NCBI GenBank assembly: GCA_935421135.1
Contig: OW285187.1
Coordinates: forward strand, 26,164,429-26,228,428
Source: Bugulina stolonifera
Taxonomy: Eukaryota; Bryozoa; Gymnolaemata; Cheilostomatida; Bugulidae
Reading direction: 5' to 3'
DNA: 64,000 bases
The position numbers were made by a program, and so were the translations under genes. Positions 12,901 through 27,900 of the stretch are shown here, one piece after another. The first letter of the stretch is position 1; each line of letters opens with the position of its first letter. The notes under the pieces are model-generated. The model was not told the origin of the DNA, searched no databases, and saw only the letters and a program-made list of their open reading frames with translations.

Positions 12901-15900
12901 ATACCTCATTTCTACTTCTGTGACAACTACACTGACTGTGACTATGGGGAGGATGAATCCAAACACAAGTGTAACGCTACATGTGCAGAGGATGAGTTCA
13001 GGTACTCCAACTATTTCTGGCACCTTAGTGAATATGAATTGGGGTTTAGCCCTTTTGTAATGAATGGAATTGTGGGAACAAGTGCTTGACTGCACACAAA
13101 TTAATTGTCTTCCAAGAAAAGTATTAAGACATAAGGATTTTTGATACGGTGTGGCTAACCATTTATACTGGGTTTTAAAAAGCTGGCTATCAAGGAAAAT
13201 GAATAGCTCAGATACATATCATGTAGATCGCACTCTTGGATGAATATGTCAGATATGAGTAATCATACAGATGTATTTACTGTGAGAAAATCTGTTTTCT
13301 ATTCTTTTGGGTTTTTTAGACTTGCCTAAAAAACTTTGACAGGTAAATTAAAAAAACAGATTGAAAATCTGCAAGTAATGTGATAATTTACCCCATTAGA
13401 CAGATACTAGTATTATTCCTGTCATCAATGTACATTTATATTTCAGATGTTTTTCTGGTCTAGCCAGGCATAGCACTACAAACTGTGTACATCGAGGCAC
13501 AACATGCAATGGCTACTCTGACTGCTATGACCACAGTGATGAGACTTTGACTGAATGCCATGGTAAATATAAGTTACAGTAACGTTCTAACATAATCAAT
13601 TAGAATAATTATTACGTATTGCAAAATGTCCAACATTTAGCTGTTGATTGCAAATGCAAGCAACCTTACTTGATGAGTTTTTTCCGCTACATCTCCATGT
13701 CTAAGTGCTGTTGTCCAGCTGAATATGTTGGCTATGTTCTTCAGTTTTGATTCAGTGTGGCAGCCTTCACCAGGCCATTTCGTTCTCTATATAGCTATTT
13801 AGTGACTTCATGCTCTAAGTTTGAGGTGCAGGCTAAAATGTATAAGCCTTCTTACCTTTAGGGTGTCCTGACATATGCGTATCTTTATGGTTTTAATCAA
13901 ATTAAAAATATATTGATAAGTTTAACATTTTTAGTAACAACAGTTTTGCCTGCACTATGTTGAATGTCATAAGGGGATAAAATTATTGAAATCTATGTTG
14001 ATTCAAAATTCACGATAAATTCATCAAAGGAAAGTATAAAATGCTATCAATTCAATTCTTGGCAAAAAAGTACATGTCCAGGTGTACGCGTATAGTACAG
14101 CATGTGGGTTATTGTTGGTACTTATCATTGCTTTTTGTAGATAAGTGTGCCAATGAAGCACCACCAGGGTCTCCCAGCGTCTACTGCCTTGCCTCTCATA
14201 GCTCTGACAGTTATTGCATCTACAGCGGAAGCGGTTACGAGTGCAACTGGTACCAAGATTGTCTTTATGGTGAGGACGAGAGCTGGATGTTCAACTGTTC
14301 CACTCCTCAGTCCAACTGCTCACTGTAAGGATTGTGTAACATTAATTATTTCTCCACATTATTATGAGGTTGATAGAATTGGAGACCAGCTATTGAAGAC
14401 GACTTTGTGCAGATTTAGAACACGGTTCCAACATAACACTTTGCCTGCTATTTGCTAGCTTGAGCTCCTTAAGCTAATTCCACGAAATAAGTGCAGTAAA
14501 TCACTAAATTAGTACTACTGCTACACTAGTAGATGGTGCAGCAGACCTGCTGGTAAACAATACTAAATTTAGATCGCAGGCTAGCTCAGTTCATTCACTA
14601 CCCTGTACTGTGTCTAGTAAAAAGAGAATAGTTATCTTCTCTCATCTCTCTCAAGCCAATGACATCTTCAGTATTGTCATAGTCGGATTTGAGTTTCACT
14701 TTTTATTTTGAAGTTCAATATTTCACACTTGCTGCTTTTTTATTTTGTTCTGTTATTCCAGTGTACATGATATTTGCAGGAGTGAAGTTCAATGCGGTGC
14801 TGGTTGCGTTGAGCTTGACAGAATCTGTGATGTCCCTCAGGACTGTGGTTTATTTCAGAAGTTACTGTGTCCTGTCTGTGACGGTGTGTTTCAAGTTTAT
14901 TTATAAACCATAATATTATAAACACTAGTGTTCTACTTCTATCATATCTCGTGATCATCAGTTTATTTTGTAACCATATTTTCAACTCAAATCATAGATC
15001 TGTTCCGACTACTTGAACTGGTTTTTTCGAATACCTGCCTGTTTACTGGCACAGCTGCAGTAGGTGTCACTACATTCCTACATGGGTTTGATTTTAACGT
15101 AGCTTAAATTGGCATTGTGGGACATTTATATAGATACATGGAACTTCTAGTGTTATAGCGATGTATACATTTCCTATACACATGTGTATCCCAGTAAAGT
15201 ATTATATTTTTAAAGAATGATTTTAACATAGCTTAAATTGGCATTGTGGGACATTTATATAGATACATGGAACTTCTAGTGTTATAGCGATGTATACATT
15301 TCCTATACACATATGTATCCCAGTAGAGTATTATATTTTTAAAGAATGTCTGTTTTATGTGAAGACTATATCATTGGTAGAAATGCGTGTTTGCTCAGGT
15401 ATAATTCGTTTGAGACGTCATGTAGTGTTGGTAATTCGTATTGGTTACAAAACTTACAGTGGGCATGCTAAGCTGTGACAATAGTACTAGATGTATTGAT
15501 CCCCTTAACATCTGTGATGGCTACCAGGACTGCAATGACGGGACAGATGAGAGTTACTGCCAGCCTTGTCCTACAGGGACACATAGGTAAGTATAATACA
15601 CTGTGTATATATGTACGTAATAAATTGCATGTACTCATTATATTTGCATTTTATACCATGTACATAATATGTTTATACATATTGTACATGCACATAATGT
15701 AGTTACTGGATAGATATGTATATGTATGCATAATATATGTGCATACTTGTACATACAGTTAGGTTAGGAATGTTGCTGCTGAATATATAATTATGTATAT
15801 AATTATATACACGTAATACATTTGCACATGAAATAATTCTATGATCTACTCAGTGTCTACATGTACTTAGAGTACCGGCTATAAAACTTGCAAGTACTAT

Positions 15901-18900
15901 AAATACAGGTAAATACATGTGTTGTGTGGTAGAGCTATCCAGTATGACGCATGCTTATACAGTGTATGTCCGTATCTACATGTCCGTATCTACATGTCTG
16001 TATCTACATGTCCGTATCTACATGTCTGTATCTACATGTCCGTATCTACATGTCCGTATACATATTGTATACATTTACATTACCCGTTCTTACACTTACA
16101 TCCAGGTGCTCTAGTGGAGCAGTTCTGGGTGCAGCGGAAAGAATATTAAATTTTGAATTGCTGAAAGAATGGAACGTGTCCACCACAGGCATGGGCCTCC
16201 TTCCTGCTTCATGTTACAACAAGACAACCCCAGATTCCTGTTGGGAAGCCCACTGTGCTGACCTGTCAGACATAAACGACTGCTGTAAGAATAATGTCTA
16301 TGCACAAGTATTTAACAAAATAAGTTTTTATTGTTGCTATTTACTATAAACAGTGGAAAGTAGGAGGGTATCTGTCCTCACAGCACTTGAATATTGTACT
16401 AGCAAGTATTACAAATGTAGCTCTATGGATGGGCCTCATTCAAGCAGTCTTGCCCAAATTGTGAGGGTGTAAATGAAATCGAAAACACTTATTTGGTCTA
16501 GCTAGTTAATGTGTAGCTGTGTTCAGAGGATCATCGTTATTACGTATGAAACAGTGTAACACAAATTCATTGAGAACTAGTTTGTTCTTGTAAGTAAGTT
16601 AGCGCTGACTCACCACGTGTGAAGTAAACATATTTGCTAATCCTATCAGCCTTAGTTATGCTCACACGAGTATAGACCTAGCTCTAGTTCAGTACTGGTG
16701 AATGCTGTATGTATATAGCAGTATTATAATGATATACATGTCCACACTGTTTGGTGTGTGGTTATAGCCTGCTCTGAGATGGTCGAGTCTCCTGGTTCCT
16801 TAGAGTACACTTTCTGTCCGATATACTATGGTGGGTCATACGGTGTAGTAGCGTGTGTCACTCGCTACCAAGGATTCTTCTGTGACGGAATGGTGGATTG
16901 TTTCAATGGAGCTGATGAAGCCAACTGCACATACAGTAGGTTTCCATACCCTTTATGTAGTATGTAGTGTGTTTCCATGCGCCGTGCTGTGGTATGCAGT
17001 ATGTATCTATATGCATGCTGTGGTATCTAGTGTGTTTCCATACCCATGCTGTAGTATGTAATATGTTTCCATACCCATGCTATAGTATGTAGTGTGTTTC
17101 CATACCCATGCTGTATTATCATTTCATTCCATTCTATTTTCCTGTTAATCTCTTTTGATTTAATAATTTCTCCCTTCTTGATAAACTACTAAGTTGTATG
17201 TACAATTGTAGACTGTTCGATTGCTGCTGTTTTGATTATATATTAGTAAGCTGTTAGGAAAACTCATAGTGAAAAAATACAAATATTATCAGTTGAGAGC
17301 TAGAATTGTTTCTTACAGACTCTGTCCACATATTTACATTGTAGACATAAAACTGGCAAAATGATTTTTGGAACACAGTATTTTTACTATATTATTTGTA
17401 ATTGAATGTTTGCACATTCTTACTATAATATCTCTCATACTACTCTTGTGCTATTAGATGTAATACAGTCATATTTGTGATACACTGCATTGTAATATAT
17501 TTGTAATACAATACTACTTGTACTATGTTTTGTAGATGCAACCAAACCAATGAACTGTACAGGGTAAGTATCTGGAGTTTGATACTAACAGCTATCTAAC
17601 AGCTCATCTCACAATGTATAAAGCATGAAAGTATAATAGTCTAAACATAGTTAATTATATAAATGTAAATGTATAAGTGGGCCTACTTACACTGTAGGTA
17701 CACTGAATACGTGTGCTTTACTAATGTTACTTTGGTGGTGTAGTAAAAATGCAGGAGTTGTCAATTATACAATAGTAGTACTCATAACTACCGTTCAGGT
17801 GCTGAAATCACACTTGTTTATGGCGTCATATACAAACTTGCTGAGTGTATAACAAAGTTGTACAGGAACATTCCTAGCTCTGGGCATGACTTTTCCAACA
17901 CTATATAAAGTAATAGTTACTCATATGATTTCTGGTAGAATGAAAGGAGCATCCATTAAAACATCTTGGTACAAAAACGGCTTGATTTACATGTACCTTT
18001 TCATGTTTGTTTCAGCATGAACATAATTCCAGCCAGTTGCTACATTGTTTGTTATAAATTTTCTTGTAGTGACGATTTCTTCTGCTTCACTGGAGAGTGT
18101 GTCCCTCAACACAAGGTGTGTGACGGTACTGCAGATTGCACAGGTGACATTGACTTCATTGGATACTCAGCGGATGAAGTGTATTGCAGCTCTTGTGAAT
18201 GTGAGTTAGATATACATGCAAAAGGATGAGTAAGCCCACACTGATTCCTACAATGATATATCTATTGATGGTTGTGGTAATCGCCTTTGCTATACAAGTT
18301 CTAGATGGTTTTATCAGCTAAAATGAAGCATACTGGAAATTATAAGCTAGCTGGCATCTAAATCAACTCCTAGGTTTGGAAATGGCCTAAACTGGTCCAT
18401 ATAATCCCAAATATTGGATTATTTTATGCCATAGTTATAATATAATAAAATAACTGCTCAAATAGGATATGAATTGTTACATTACTTACTCATTTGCTGA
18501 GATATAATCCTCTCCTGTGTCTAAGAAAAGTTCTATGGAGATAAAATTTTTCAAACAAACTCATTTACTTTATCATGTTGTTTGATTTAACATTGTTTTC
18601 TTGAAAATAACAATTTGCATTAAATCAAAGCAAGAATTTTAATTAATTAGTTGCCAAAAATTACGATCAGCTGACTCTCAACAAATGACATTGTCGGTTA
18701 TTGCCACAGACCTTCACTTGGCAATTTTATTGTTATAGCTATTCTCGACTATGCATGTGGGGATAAGTGTGTGTCTCCAGACAGGATATGTGACGGTGTC
18801 AATGATTGTGCAGACGGATCAGATGAGGATAACTGTGATGTAGACTGTCCACTCGGAAGTTACAGGTTCCTTACTTCTACATAGAAATACTATTTATGTT

Positions 18901-21900
18901 TTACATTGTGTATATATAGATGTACATGTAGTGCATGTACATGTAGCTACATGTGTTGTAGATGACCTTGTCAAAATTTCAATAAGATACTTATTGATGC
19001 ACTACAGCAGTAACCACATTGTCTCCACCCTTAGCCAGGGGCTTATGCTAAGCTGTTTGTCCAGTTTCTAAATTCTCCAGAATCATAAATAAATACAATG
19101 TACTTGTGATTGGTTGTAATTGAATTAGTATTGTTGAAAAGTTTGTCCATCGTTCATTCTATTGCAATTGTCTGATGGATACATTTTAATTCTCAATTTT
19201 ATCGGAGTCTGTTTGAAGCTGTTGGTGTAAGTAAGAAGTTTTACGATAAAAATTAATACTAGACACATTTTTGAGATGCTTCTTGTACTACTTTTTGTCT
19301 TAATGAATTTACATTTATATCAACCGATTGGCGTTTCTATAGTTATACACTAGTAAGTGGAAAATAAATGTTTTTGAGACTGGTATACTCTTTGTAGATG
19401 CGAGCATGGAGCTACAGCATATGCTGGTTACCTGCTGAGCTCCCTCTCAGTGTTTAACATGGCTTCCTTCTACGGCATGCCTTTAAATTGCTACAACAAG
19501 ACTGAGACGCCATGTTTGGACGTGCAGTGTGCGGACGCATCAGACATACTTGGCTGCAGTAAGTATAGATATCACTTTTGTTTACATTTTCATTTTATTG
19601 TGAAGTCAAGTAATAAATCGTTATCTCGATACTGGTACTTGCTACCAAAGTTTTGTCAGATGTTTGTTTTAATTGAGACAGTCTGTGGGTGTCCCTCCAA
19701 GGTTTCCTTCCAGATCATATTCTACAACATGGTGACTTAAGTCTTTGGTAGCAAATAGTGGCTGAATACGCATCGGAAGCCACTCTAGCAAATCCCAAAT
19801 TTAAAATGAAATTGAACTGTTATTGTGGTATAGTGAAATTATTTGATAACATGTAAAGTTCCATGTAAATTCAAATAATGCTGGATACCTTTATATATCG
19901 ATGGAGTTTATTCCTCTGTGGTCCTACTATTTTGTATGTTTTATATAGCATGCGAAGATGTGAAGGATTCCTACACTAAGACTGGCGTACTATCCATGTC
20001 TAATGCAACAGATATGGGCTATGAGCTTACCGGTGACCTGGTTTGCCCTAGGACGGTTTATGGTACTTCCTTGATATTGAGTTGTATATCCGTGAGTCGA
20101 GGGTGTGACGGAATTTCAGATTGTGAATTTGATTTGGACGAATTAGAATGTGACCGTAAGTACAATCAGATGTTATCAGTGCTAGATGGATATCATGTAC
20201 CATATGCTTTCAATTTATAGTAATAATCAAATTCACCTGATTCACTCCAGGCAAAATGTTAACCCACAATCTATAACTAATATAATGGTGGCCTAATAAT
20301 ATATAAATCAATCAGTCAGTACAGTTTAGTTCAGTTTCGTGGTAGAGGGGAGACCCGGGAAAACCGTACCTATCAACCAAATTGCTTCTCATATATGTGA
20401 GCCCTTCAGTAACAGACTAGAATACTACGTCTATTAGTAACATAATGAATTGACAGTATTCCACTTCATTGCATCGCTGAGCTGTGGAATCAAGGATCAA
20501 AATTAATAAAATTCCTAAATGGCACTGCCATGCACTTGACTTCTATATTAGGGATACTACCTGTGGTAAAAAAAGCAGAAGGCCTCCATCTTTCTCTAAC
20601 TACTAATAGAGTTCACATATGACAACTTATTTAAATAGCTCGCCCAGTTTTCTCAGGCCTACTCATCATCACTACACTAAACTAAACTGTATTTACTGAT
20701 TGTAATATCAGTAAGCCTGATGCCTAGGCTAACAAAACAGAATCAAAATCAATCAATAAATTTTTCCATTTTACTTTCTAGCTATGCACAACGCAACTTC
20801 AACTAACAGGGTTACTAACATAACTACCTCTAGTTTTACTACTGCCACTACTGGCAATGTCACTGTTGGCAATGCCACTGTTGCTACTACCACTAATACT
20901 ATTAGTACTATTACCAATACCACTCCTGCCGCTACGCCCAATACTACTACTCAAAGTACTACCAGTCCCACTACCATTCCTCCTACTACCACCAGTTCAG
21001 CTACTACGCAGCCTCTTGCCACTACAAGCAATGGAACTACTACTGCTACTACTACTACTAATATGACTACTACTGCTACTAGACATACGCCTTCTACTGC
21101 TCTAACCACTGCTACTATGCCTAGTGCTAGTCATACAATTACGACAACTACTATTTCTTCTTCTACTACAACTGCTCCTCATACTAGTCATACAACTATT
21201 ACTGTGAGTACTAGCAGTCATACTGCTAAGACCACTACTGTCACTACTCCAACTACTTTTACTACTCCAACTACTATTATTACTTCTACAATGACTACTA
21301 CCACTTCTCCCACTACTGCTGTTACTCCCATTACTGCTTCTACTACTACAACAACCACTCCTAGTCCCACTAACACTCCGACTACTACCACTCCGACTAC
21401 TACCACTCCGACTACAAGTAGAACTACTACTAAGGAGGTTAGAACTACTGTTTCTACACGGACCACAACACAGAATGGTAATTTGATCACTCACCATGTT
21501 TGTATAATTTGCGTTTGAGTTAGCAATACTTCTTGGTTTTCTCAGTTAGTGTTACCATGGAAATTACATTCGCTCTTTCAAGTTGCTTTCTGCACTCAAT
21601 TTATCTGAGTGTTACAATAAAAATATGCTTTGTAATCGCGCGTCACGTCATTTTGAATCTTTTGCATGGTAATTACTGTATGCAATTCAACTACATTATA
21701 TAAGACGAATTATGTTATTTTATTCTGTTTTTTTCGGAAAATTTATTGGGTTTGAAATTTTTTCACATGAAGCTTTTGCACGCTGGCTAGACTTAGATGC
21801 AGTCTTGCATCATTTCAATGTAGTCAGGATTGCTCAGTAAATGCCAGAGGTTGTCCTCTCCACTAGGCATACAGTTTATGATGTAACCCTCAACCACGTT

Positions 21901-24900
21901 GGGAAAACTGCATTAGAACATGTAGGATTACATAAAATTACGTAATATTGCGCTTGCTCTGTAACTACCTCACTCATTTTGACTGCTAATTCATCTCCTG
22001 CACATTATCATTAAAGGTCGCACTTTAATATGCCCACCAGCTAGAATGGATGAACACAGAGCACCTATGTATATTGATTACATAAGCCGTAGCATTTTGC
22101 AGAGCTCATTGTTATGTATTCTTATTCTCCTCTGGGTATTGTAACTATTGCATAGTAATGTAGATGTTTTTAGTTGCTGAAAATCCACTGAGCGTCAGTT
22201 TGTTATTTATTATTATTGGCTATTTTACATTTAAAATCTATCTGTTAGTTTACCATTAGTGGATACTTCAAAAAAATTATAATTTATTGGCATAGTGCGA
22301 ATGAAAGCATATAAGGCAAGTATTTAATAAACGATGTGTTTGTGACTGAGCAATTACCATGGCTTCCACAAAGGATAATTATTGTGTTCAGCAATTGGAT
22401 TTAGGCCAACTCCATTCTATAACTGAGTGATACTCACAATTTCATTCTCTAGTTTACACAACCTCATATATCTTGACCTTCTATTACAGTGATATACTGC
22501 ATATAATATTGTACAACTTTTAAAGACTCTACATTATTTAATTATTCTTGTAATAACAATGTTTTTTGTTCTGTTATATAACAGTAGTCACTTCTGGCTG
22601 CCCTACCAGAGATAGATACTATGTATGGAAGGAACCAGAGGCCTGGAGTTCAGACCTCCTCTACCCTTTTGGCGCTGCCAACAATGATTCTGATATGTTA
22701 GCCGTGCCTGTCAGCTATGATCAGGACTACATGTGTACTAGAGTGAGGCTCAATGGAAACATCGGTGCACAGTTTTTTAATGGGAGATACCAATTCATAT
22801 ACGTACGTACATATTCACTTATACACTTATACCTAATACCTATACCCTGTAGCTGATACCTATATCTATTTACACCTATATACCTATACAAGCCATGTAA
22901 TTATTCACAGCATTTAGATGGTGTCACCAGTTTGGTGGTACATTGCTGGTAGTAATTTTTTGTAATCTCAATTCGATACTGTATTTTGTAACTATAATAG
23001 TTACCATACATAGTTGCTATGGCCACCGCACATAGTTGCTATAGCTACCATGCACAGTTGCTATAGTTACCATACGCAGTTGTTATAGTTACCATGTATT
23101 TGTTCTAGGTTTGTCCTGACGGGATGCTAAGTTTTCACACAGAATGGCGATTGTGGTACCCTACTATATTTGAGACCGATACGTGGTATGAGTCAACATC
23201 AATAATTGCTCCATTTTGGTCTGTCGTCAGCGTTTTCCACACTAGATTAGTAGAGAAAGAATTTCCCGGACTCCGAACTAGGGTTTACTATCATGTGTAT
23301 AATAGCCGCTCCAAAGATGAGAAGACCAAGCAGGTGTTAACTAGAGCAGCTGAGCAGGTTCATGCCAAATATCCTGGTAAGTATTGTGATACATGTTATG
23401 GTAGAGCACATGTGGGCAAGTGATGTCATTTGTACTGGTTTGATCAATCTCAGTTTAATAAGTGAATTTATAATCTAGGCCACTGGTTATGTAAACTAAT
23501 TGTAAGCCTGGACATCATAGTTTATTTGAAAAGTATGCTAGTGAGTATTGTGTTCCCATTGTCAGAGAGCTGTAACAAGTCAGTATTAATTGGCTCTGCT
23601 ACCTTCTTGACTCTCTATCAGAGTATACAGTGAGAGGTGGATGCTTTACTAGCCTGGGGACTTTGAAGTAGCCACACTTTAGCTTAACACACCCATGTCC
23701 AGATTAGCTGTAGTTTTTATCTGACATGCTATGTTTGTACCATTTGACTATATTTTTTAGATGACTCAAAGTTTACGAATTTCAAGCCGACCTCTGTTCT
23801 TGTGGTAACATGGATCAACGTGGCGCCTTACAGTGAATGTGAACACGTAGCACTCTCCCACTTCCTTAATTGGACCGTTGACAATGACATGTTGATAAAA
23901 TGTAAAGAGAGAGCAAAGACAATCAGCGTGAGTGCTTACTTAGATAAATACAGATCTAATATTTGTATCCTATTCATGTGTTGTGATGTTCATATAAAAT
24001 TCATGTATAAAGCAGTTTTTGTTATTTCAAAATAAGATTACCACTTTTGTATCTATTATTATGGTGCGTAGACATTTTATTCAGACAACGATAGGAAAGT
24101 ATCACAGTGAAACATTAATGGTTTGTATACACGTGTTACATGTACCACATTGACTACATATAGCACATTGAGAAAATTTAAGGCGATAAAGACGATCTCA
24201 AGATAACCGCCTCCCAGATATAATTAGGCTGGCTTTCCATTTGGGGCAGCGCAGCGATTTTTTTTTTCTTTGAGGCAGTTTTTCATAACTTCACCCTCTA
24301 TGTTTAATTTATTCAATGCACTCGGAGTTGTTACAATGTTATATCACTTCTCTTAAGTTGAAGATGACATATTTGCTCCTAATTCACTGTGTATATGCTG
24401 GATCGAAGTAGAAATACTTTTGTGTTCCCTTTGTGGAACGCTACGCCTCTGCCCTCAATCTGCTCTGGACAATCTAATAATGCCCCAGAATGGGTTGAAA
24501 AGGCAACACCATGTGGCCAAAGGTTACGCCAGCTATCACAACAAGGTACTGGGTGGGTGAATGGCACGAAAGTGGCAGCAGAGTTCCCTCCCGCATTTGG
24601 AAATATTGTAAAGAGATAAAAAAAGACAGCATTTTTTGCAATTTTACTGTTATTCTTTGATGGTTGGTCGCAGTACAAAATCTAACATGCCTACACTGGC
24701 TATTGGGGACTCCACTTGCACCGGGGATAGTACAATGTTCATAAATGTTCATGTTACAACAATTGTGATGGGAATGATAATACTGGCTTTCCTACTGCTC
24801 TACAAAGTGGTCTTGGTGGGTGAAGTCGTAGGACCCTAACTAGCAGTACATAAATGTTAGTAATAGGGTGCATTAGATTTTTTTTTAATCATTAGCAATT

Positions 24901-27900
24901 AGGAAAACATCTCACACAGAAAAAAAGTCTGAACAACATGTGGAGTATATGGAAATATATTGAGTTACCAAACAGGAGAGGACAATCCAAACAATTCAGA
25001 TTATACTTTAGAGCCAGACATTGATATCATATATTTATGTGTTACATAAACAAATTATGATATCAATGCCTGGGTCGAATCAGTCGTAATATATCAATCT
25101 ATGTCAGAAATGCATATTTTATCTTCATGTTTCAGCTCAACAATTTCCAGGCGGTGTTCATAACTAATGGGATATTCTCGTTCCTTCAGTACATCTATCC
25201 AGAGGGTGGCATTCAGTGGGTACATCCAGGTAACATAGATATTTATGTTGACAATATTATGTCTTCTAGTAATATTTATTTAAATATATTTATTAACATG
25301 GCTCACAGGAGTTTTAGCCTGAACCCACGAGCCCCAGTGCTATGAAGCAGGAAATTAACTGCCGCCTCACCGTTTAATATTATTAGATCTACGTTGTTCA
25401 TTTTACTTCCACTATGTTCACATTATTATAACAGTTGTAGATTTATATGCAGCTATTTATTTATATCGAGTGTTTATTTACCAGCTGTTGCTAATCGTTG
25501 CAGACATCAGATCTTGTATGACAGAAGTTGAACTATCAAACATAAACTCTGTGACTGGACAAGCTCTCGCAGGTTTTACCTCGGGTGATAAAGAGTGGGG
25601 AGCTGGCGAAACTGTCTCACAGTATGTCCAGTCGACTATGAGTATGATGAATGATGATCAATGTGAGTTGCTCAACTGTGACAGTGACCTAGTTTGTTAG
25701 TATATTGATAGCAACTGTGACCTAGTTTATTAGTACTCTGATGGCAACAGTGACCTAGTTTATTAGTATATTGATAGCAACAGTGACCTAGTTTATCAGA
25801 ACATGTGTATATTGATTGCAAATGTGACCTAGTTTATGACCTTTCCACTTACATGATGTCTTGAATTCACTCTACCTCTTGATAACGAATATAGACAATA
25901 CATAGTTGTACCTTTTACTACAAGCTATGCTATCATCAAAATTATATATACACACAGCCCTGGTAGTACAGTCGATGAATTATTATAGCAATAGCATGAT
26001 GTTTTCTACAAGGACCTGGGTTCAAGCCTGACCAATGGTTAAAAGTTTCCTCTTTGTAACATAGCTCGCCCTTGCAGTTAACACCTGTGCTATGATACAT
26101 TATGGAAACCATGTTCCCTCTCGTATAATATTGAACACTAAGCTTAGCATAGAGGTAATAATACAAAAACATATGATTTTACAGATCAAATTGAAGGAAA
26201 GCAATGGCTGTTTAGAGTTGAAGACTCTACAGGAGTGCAGGATGCTGAACAGAAATGTATGGATTTTGTTGACAATCAGGACCCTGAAGTTTATTGGAAC
26301 TTCAACTTAGATGAGCCCTGTCCCCAAAATCTGTGGCAAGCATACTTCGATTTCAGGTGAGAAAATGAATTTTATTTTATGAATTGATCATGAGATGAGT
26401 AAACAAAGTAAGTACTTGAAGTGGTAGCAGTGATAGCAGTACATGGGGCTTGACTGTAGTTATTTGTAGACTTTAACCTCTGCAGATCACATGTTGAACT
26501 ACTGCTTTATCCTGTCATGCTTCGTGCATGTGAAACACATTTGAGACCAATGTGTCCGCCATGTACTATATACACATCTAAGGACTATGATAAAATATCA
26601 CTTATATCTGATCAGACTATCAATGTGTATGTGTTTTATATTATGTATGTCTATGTCTATGTCTATGTCTATGTCTATGTCTATGTCTATGTCTATGTCT
26701 ATGTCTATGTCTACATGTATGTGTAGGCCTATGTGTGCATGTATGTCTATGTGTATATCTATGTGTATGTGTATATCTACATGTACATACACTATGTGTA
26801 TGTCTTACAGTTTTGAATGGACTGGGTTTGGACCAGGTGGAATGGAATGCTTTAAAACCATATTTGATACAGTCAACTCTACAGGAGTGGTGCCACCTGA
26901 ATATGAAGGCCTGAGGCAAACGTGCTGCTATGTAGCATCTTGGCAGCGTTCAGATTTCACAGCTCTAGTTGATTTTGCCCCTCATGGTGGACATGTGACA
27001 GTAAGTGGAATATTTTCTGGGATATTTGCCAGGTGTTAGATGGTTAGTACCCATCAAATACCCCTTATGTTAGTGTCAGAATATTGTAGATTGTACATGT
27101 ATGTTTATATGACGTATTACTTGCCCATACATGTGTATATTGTTATAATGCACATGTATGTGATTGGGCATGATGTAACAGAGCACAAGACCAGTGAACA
27201 TCGGAGTTGTCTCCTCTATAACAGCTGATGAAGAAGGAATCACCTTATTGATGCATTGACACACCATGCAGGGCTCCGCAAGCCTACTGTATAAGTAGAT
27301 ACGGTTTATTGATCTTTCAATACAGTATGAACAGCTAACAGTGTACAATGTATTTGCTAACATAGGATGGTTCTGATGAGGAAAGGGAGGCATATCAACA
27401 CTGTTGTGTAGAGTCAGCTGACCTTAGTGTGTGCAGAGACTTCTATTGGGCACGACCTTCAAGTGATGGTGAACTCTATGTCCCAGTTTCTATGGGTGAG
27501 TATGTTTATCACAGGAGACCAGTTTGTAACAACAGTGTTAGCACATCTGTACCACTAAAGCAACTCATAAAGTTTAATCTGTGTAAGTAGCAGTATGTTC
27601 ACTCTTTAGATGGGTTTATTCTTTGTGTCCAACCTAGTACTTCCCTTCGTAGTAATATAATGTATGAGCAGGAAATTGAGATAGTATTCTTGTTAGTTAG
27701 TACTACTCTGCAGCTCTTCTCTGATCTTTGAGTGAAAATCGCACCTTTTCCAAGTTAGAAGCATTTCCTGTCAGTAATAACAACATAAACTACTCTTTCA
27801 GCCCCATTCTTTGGAGATCCGCACATCGTGACATCTGATGGAGTCAGTTACACCTTTAATGGTCTCGGGGAATATCTCTTCACTCAGATAGAAAACAGAA

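Larger units (their letters stand above)
9483..14389 (+). repeat. 4.9-kb segmental tandem duplication, unit 2
   Basis: Second copy, about 4907 bp, ending where sequence unique to the locus resumes after CTATTGA at 14390-14396. It is slightly shorter, mainly because the palindromic TA-rich intron array is shorter and a few small deletions occur between 11520 and 12100. Differences are scattered single bases and short indels, so the event is recent. A false duplication made by assembling two haplotypes in a row is the main alternative. Confidence 0.93.

Noticed and set aside
21102..21497. Minus-strand Ser/Cys-rich and Val-rich open frames opposite the mucin exon
   Set aside because: They are complements of the ACT-rich plus-strand exon and show no domain, splice or start signal.
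24389..24619. Open frame in the 23928-25135 intron on both strands, less AT-rich than its surroundings
   Set aside because: Flanking exons join in phase 0 without it, no domain is recognisable and no good splice sites frame it; more likely a decayed repeat.
26587..27039. Single 150-residue open frame running through the ATGTCT array into the AMOP exon
   Set aside because: Only 26811-27000 is exon; the upstream part is microsatellite and a CAG acceptor precedes 26811.
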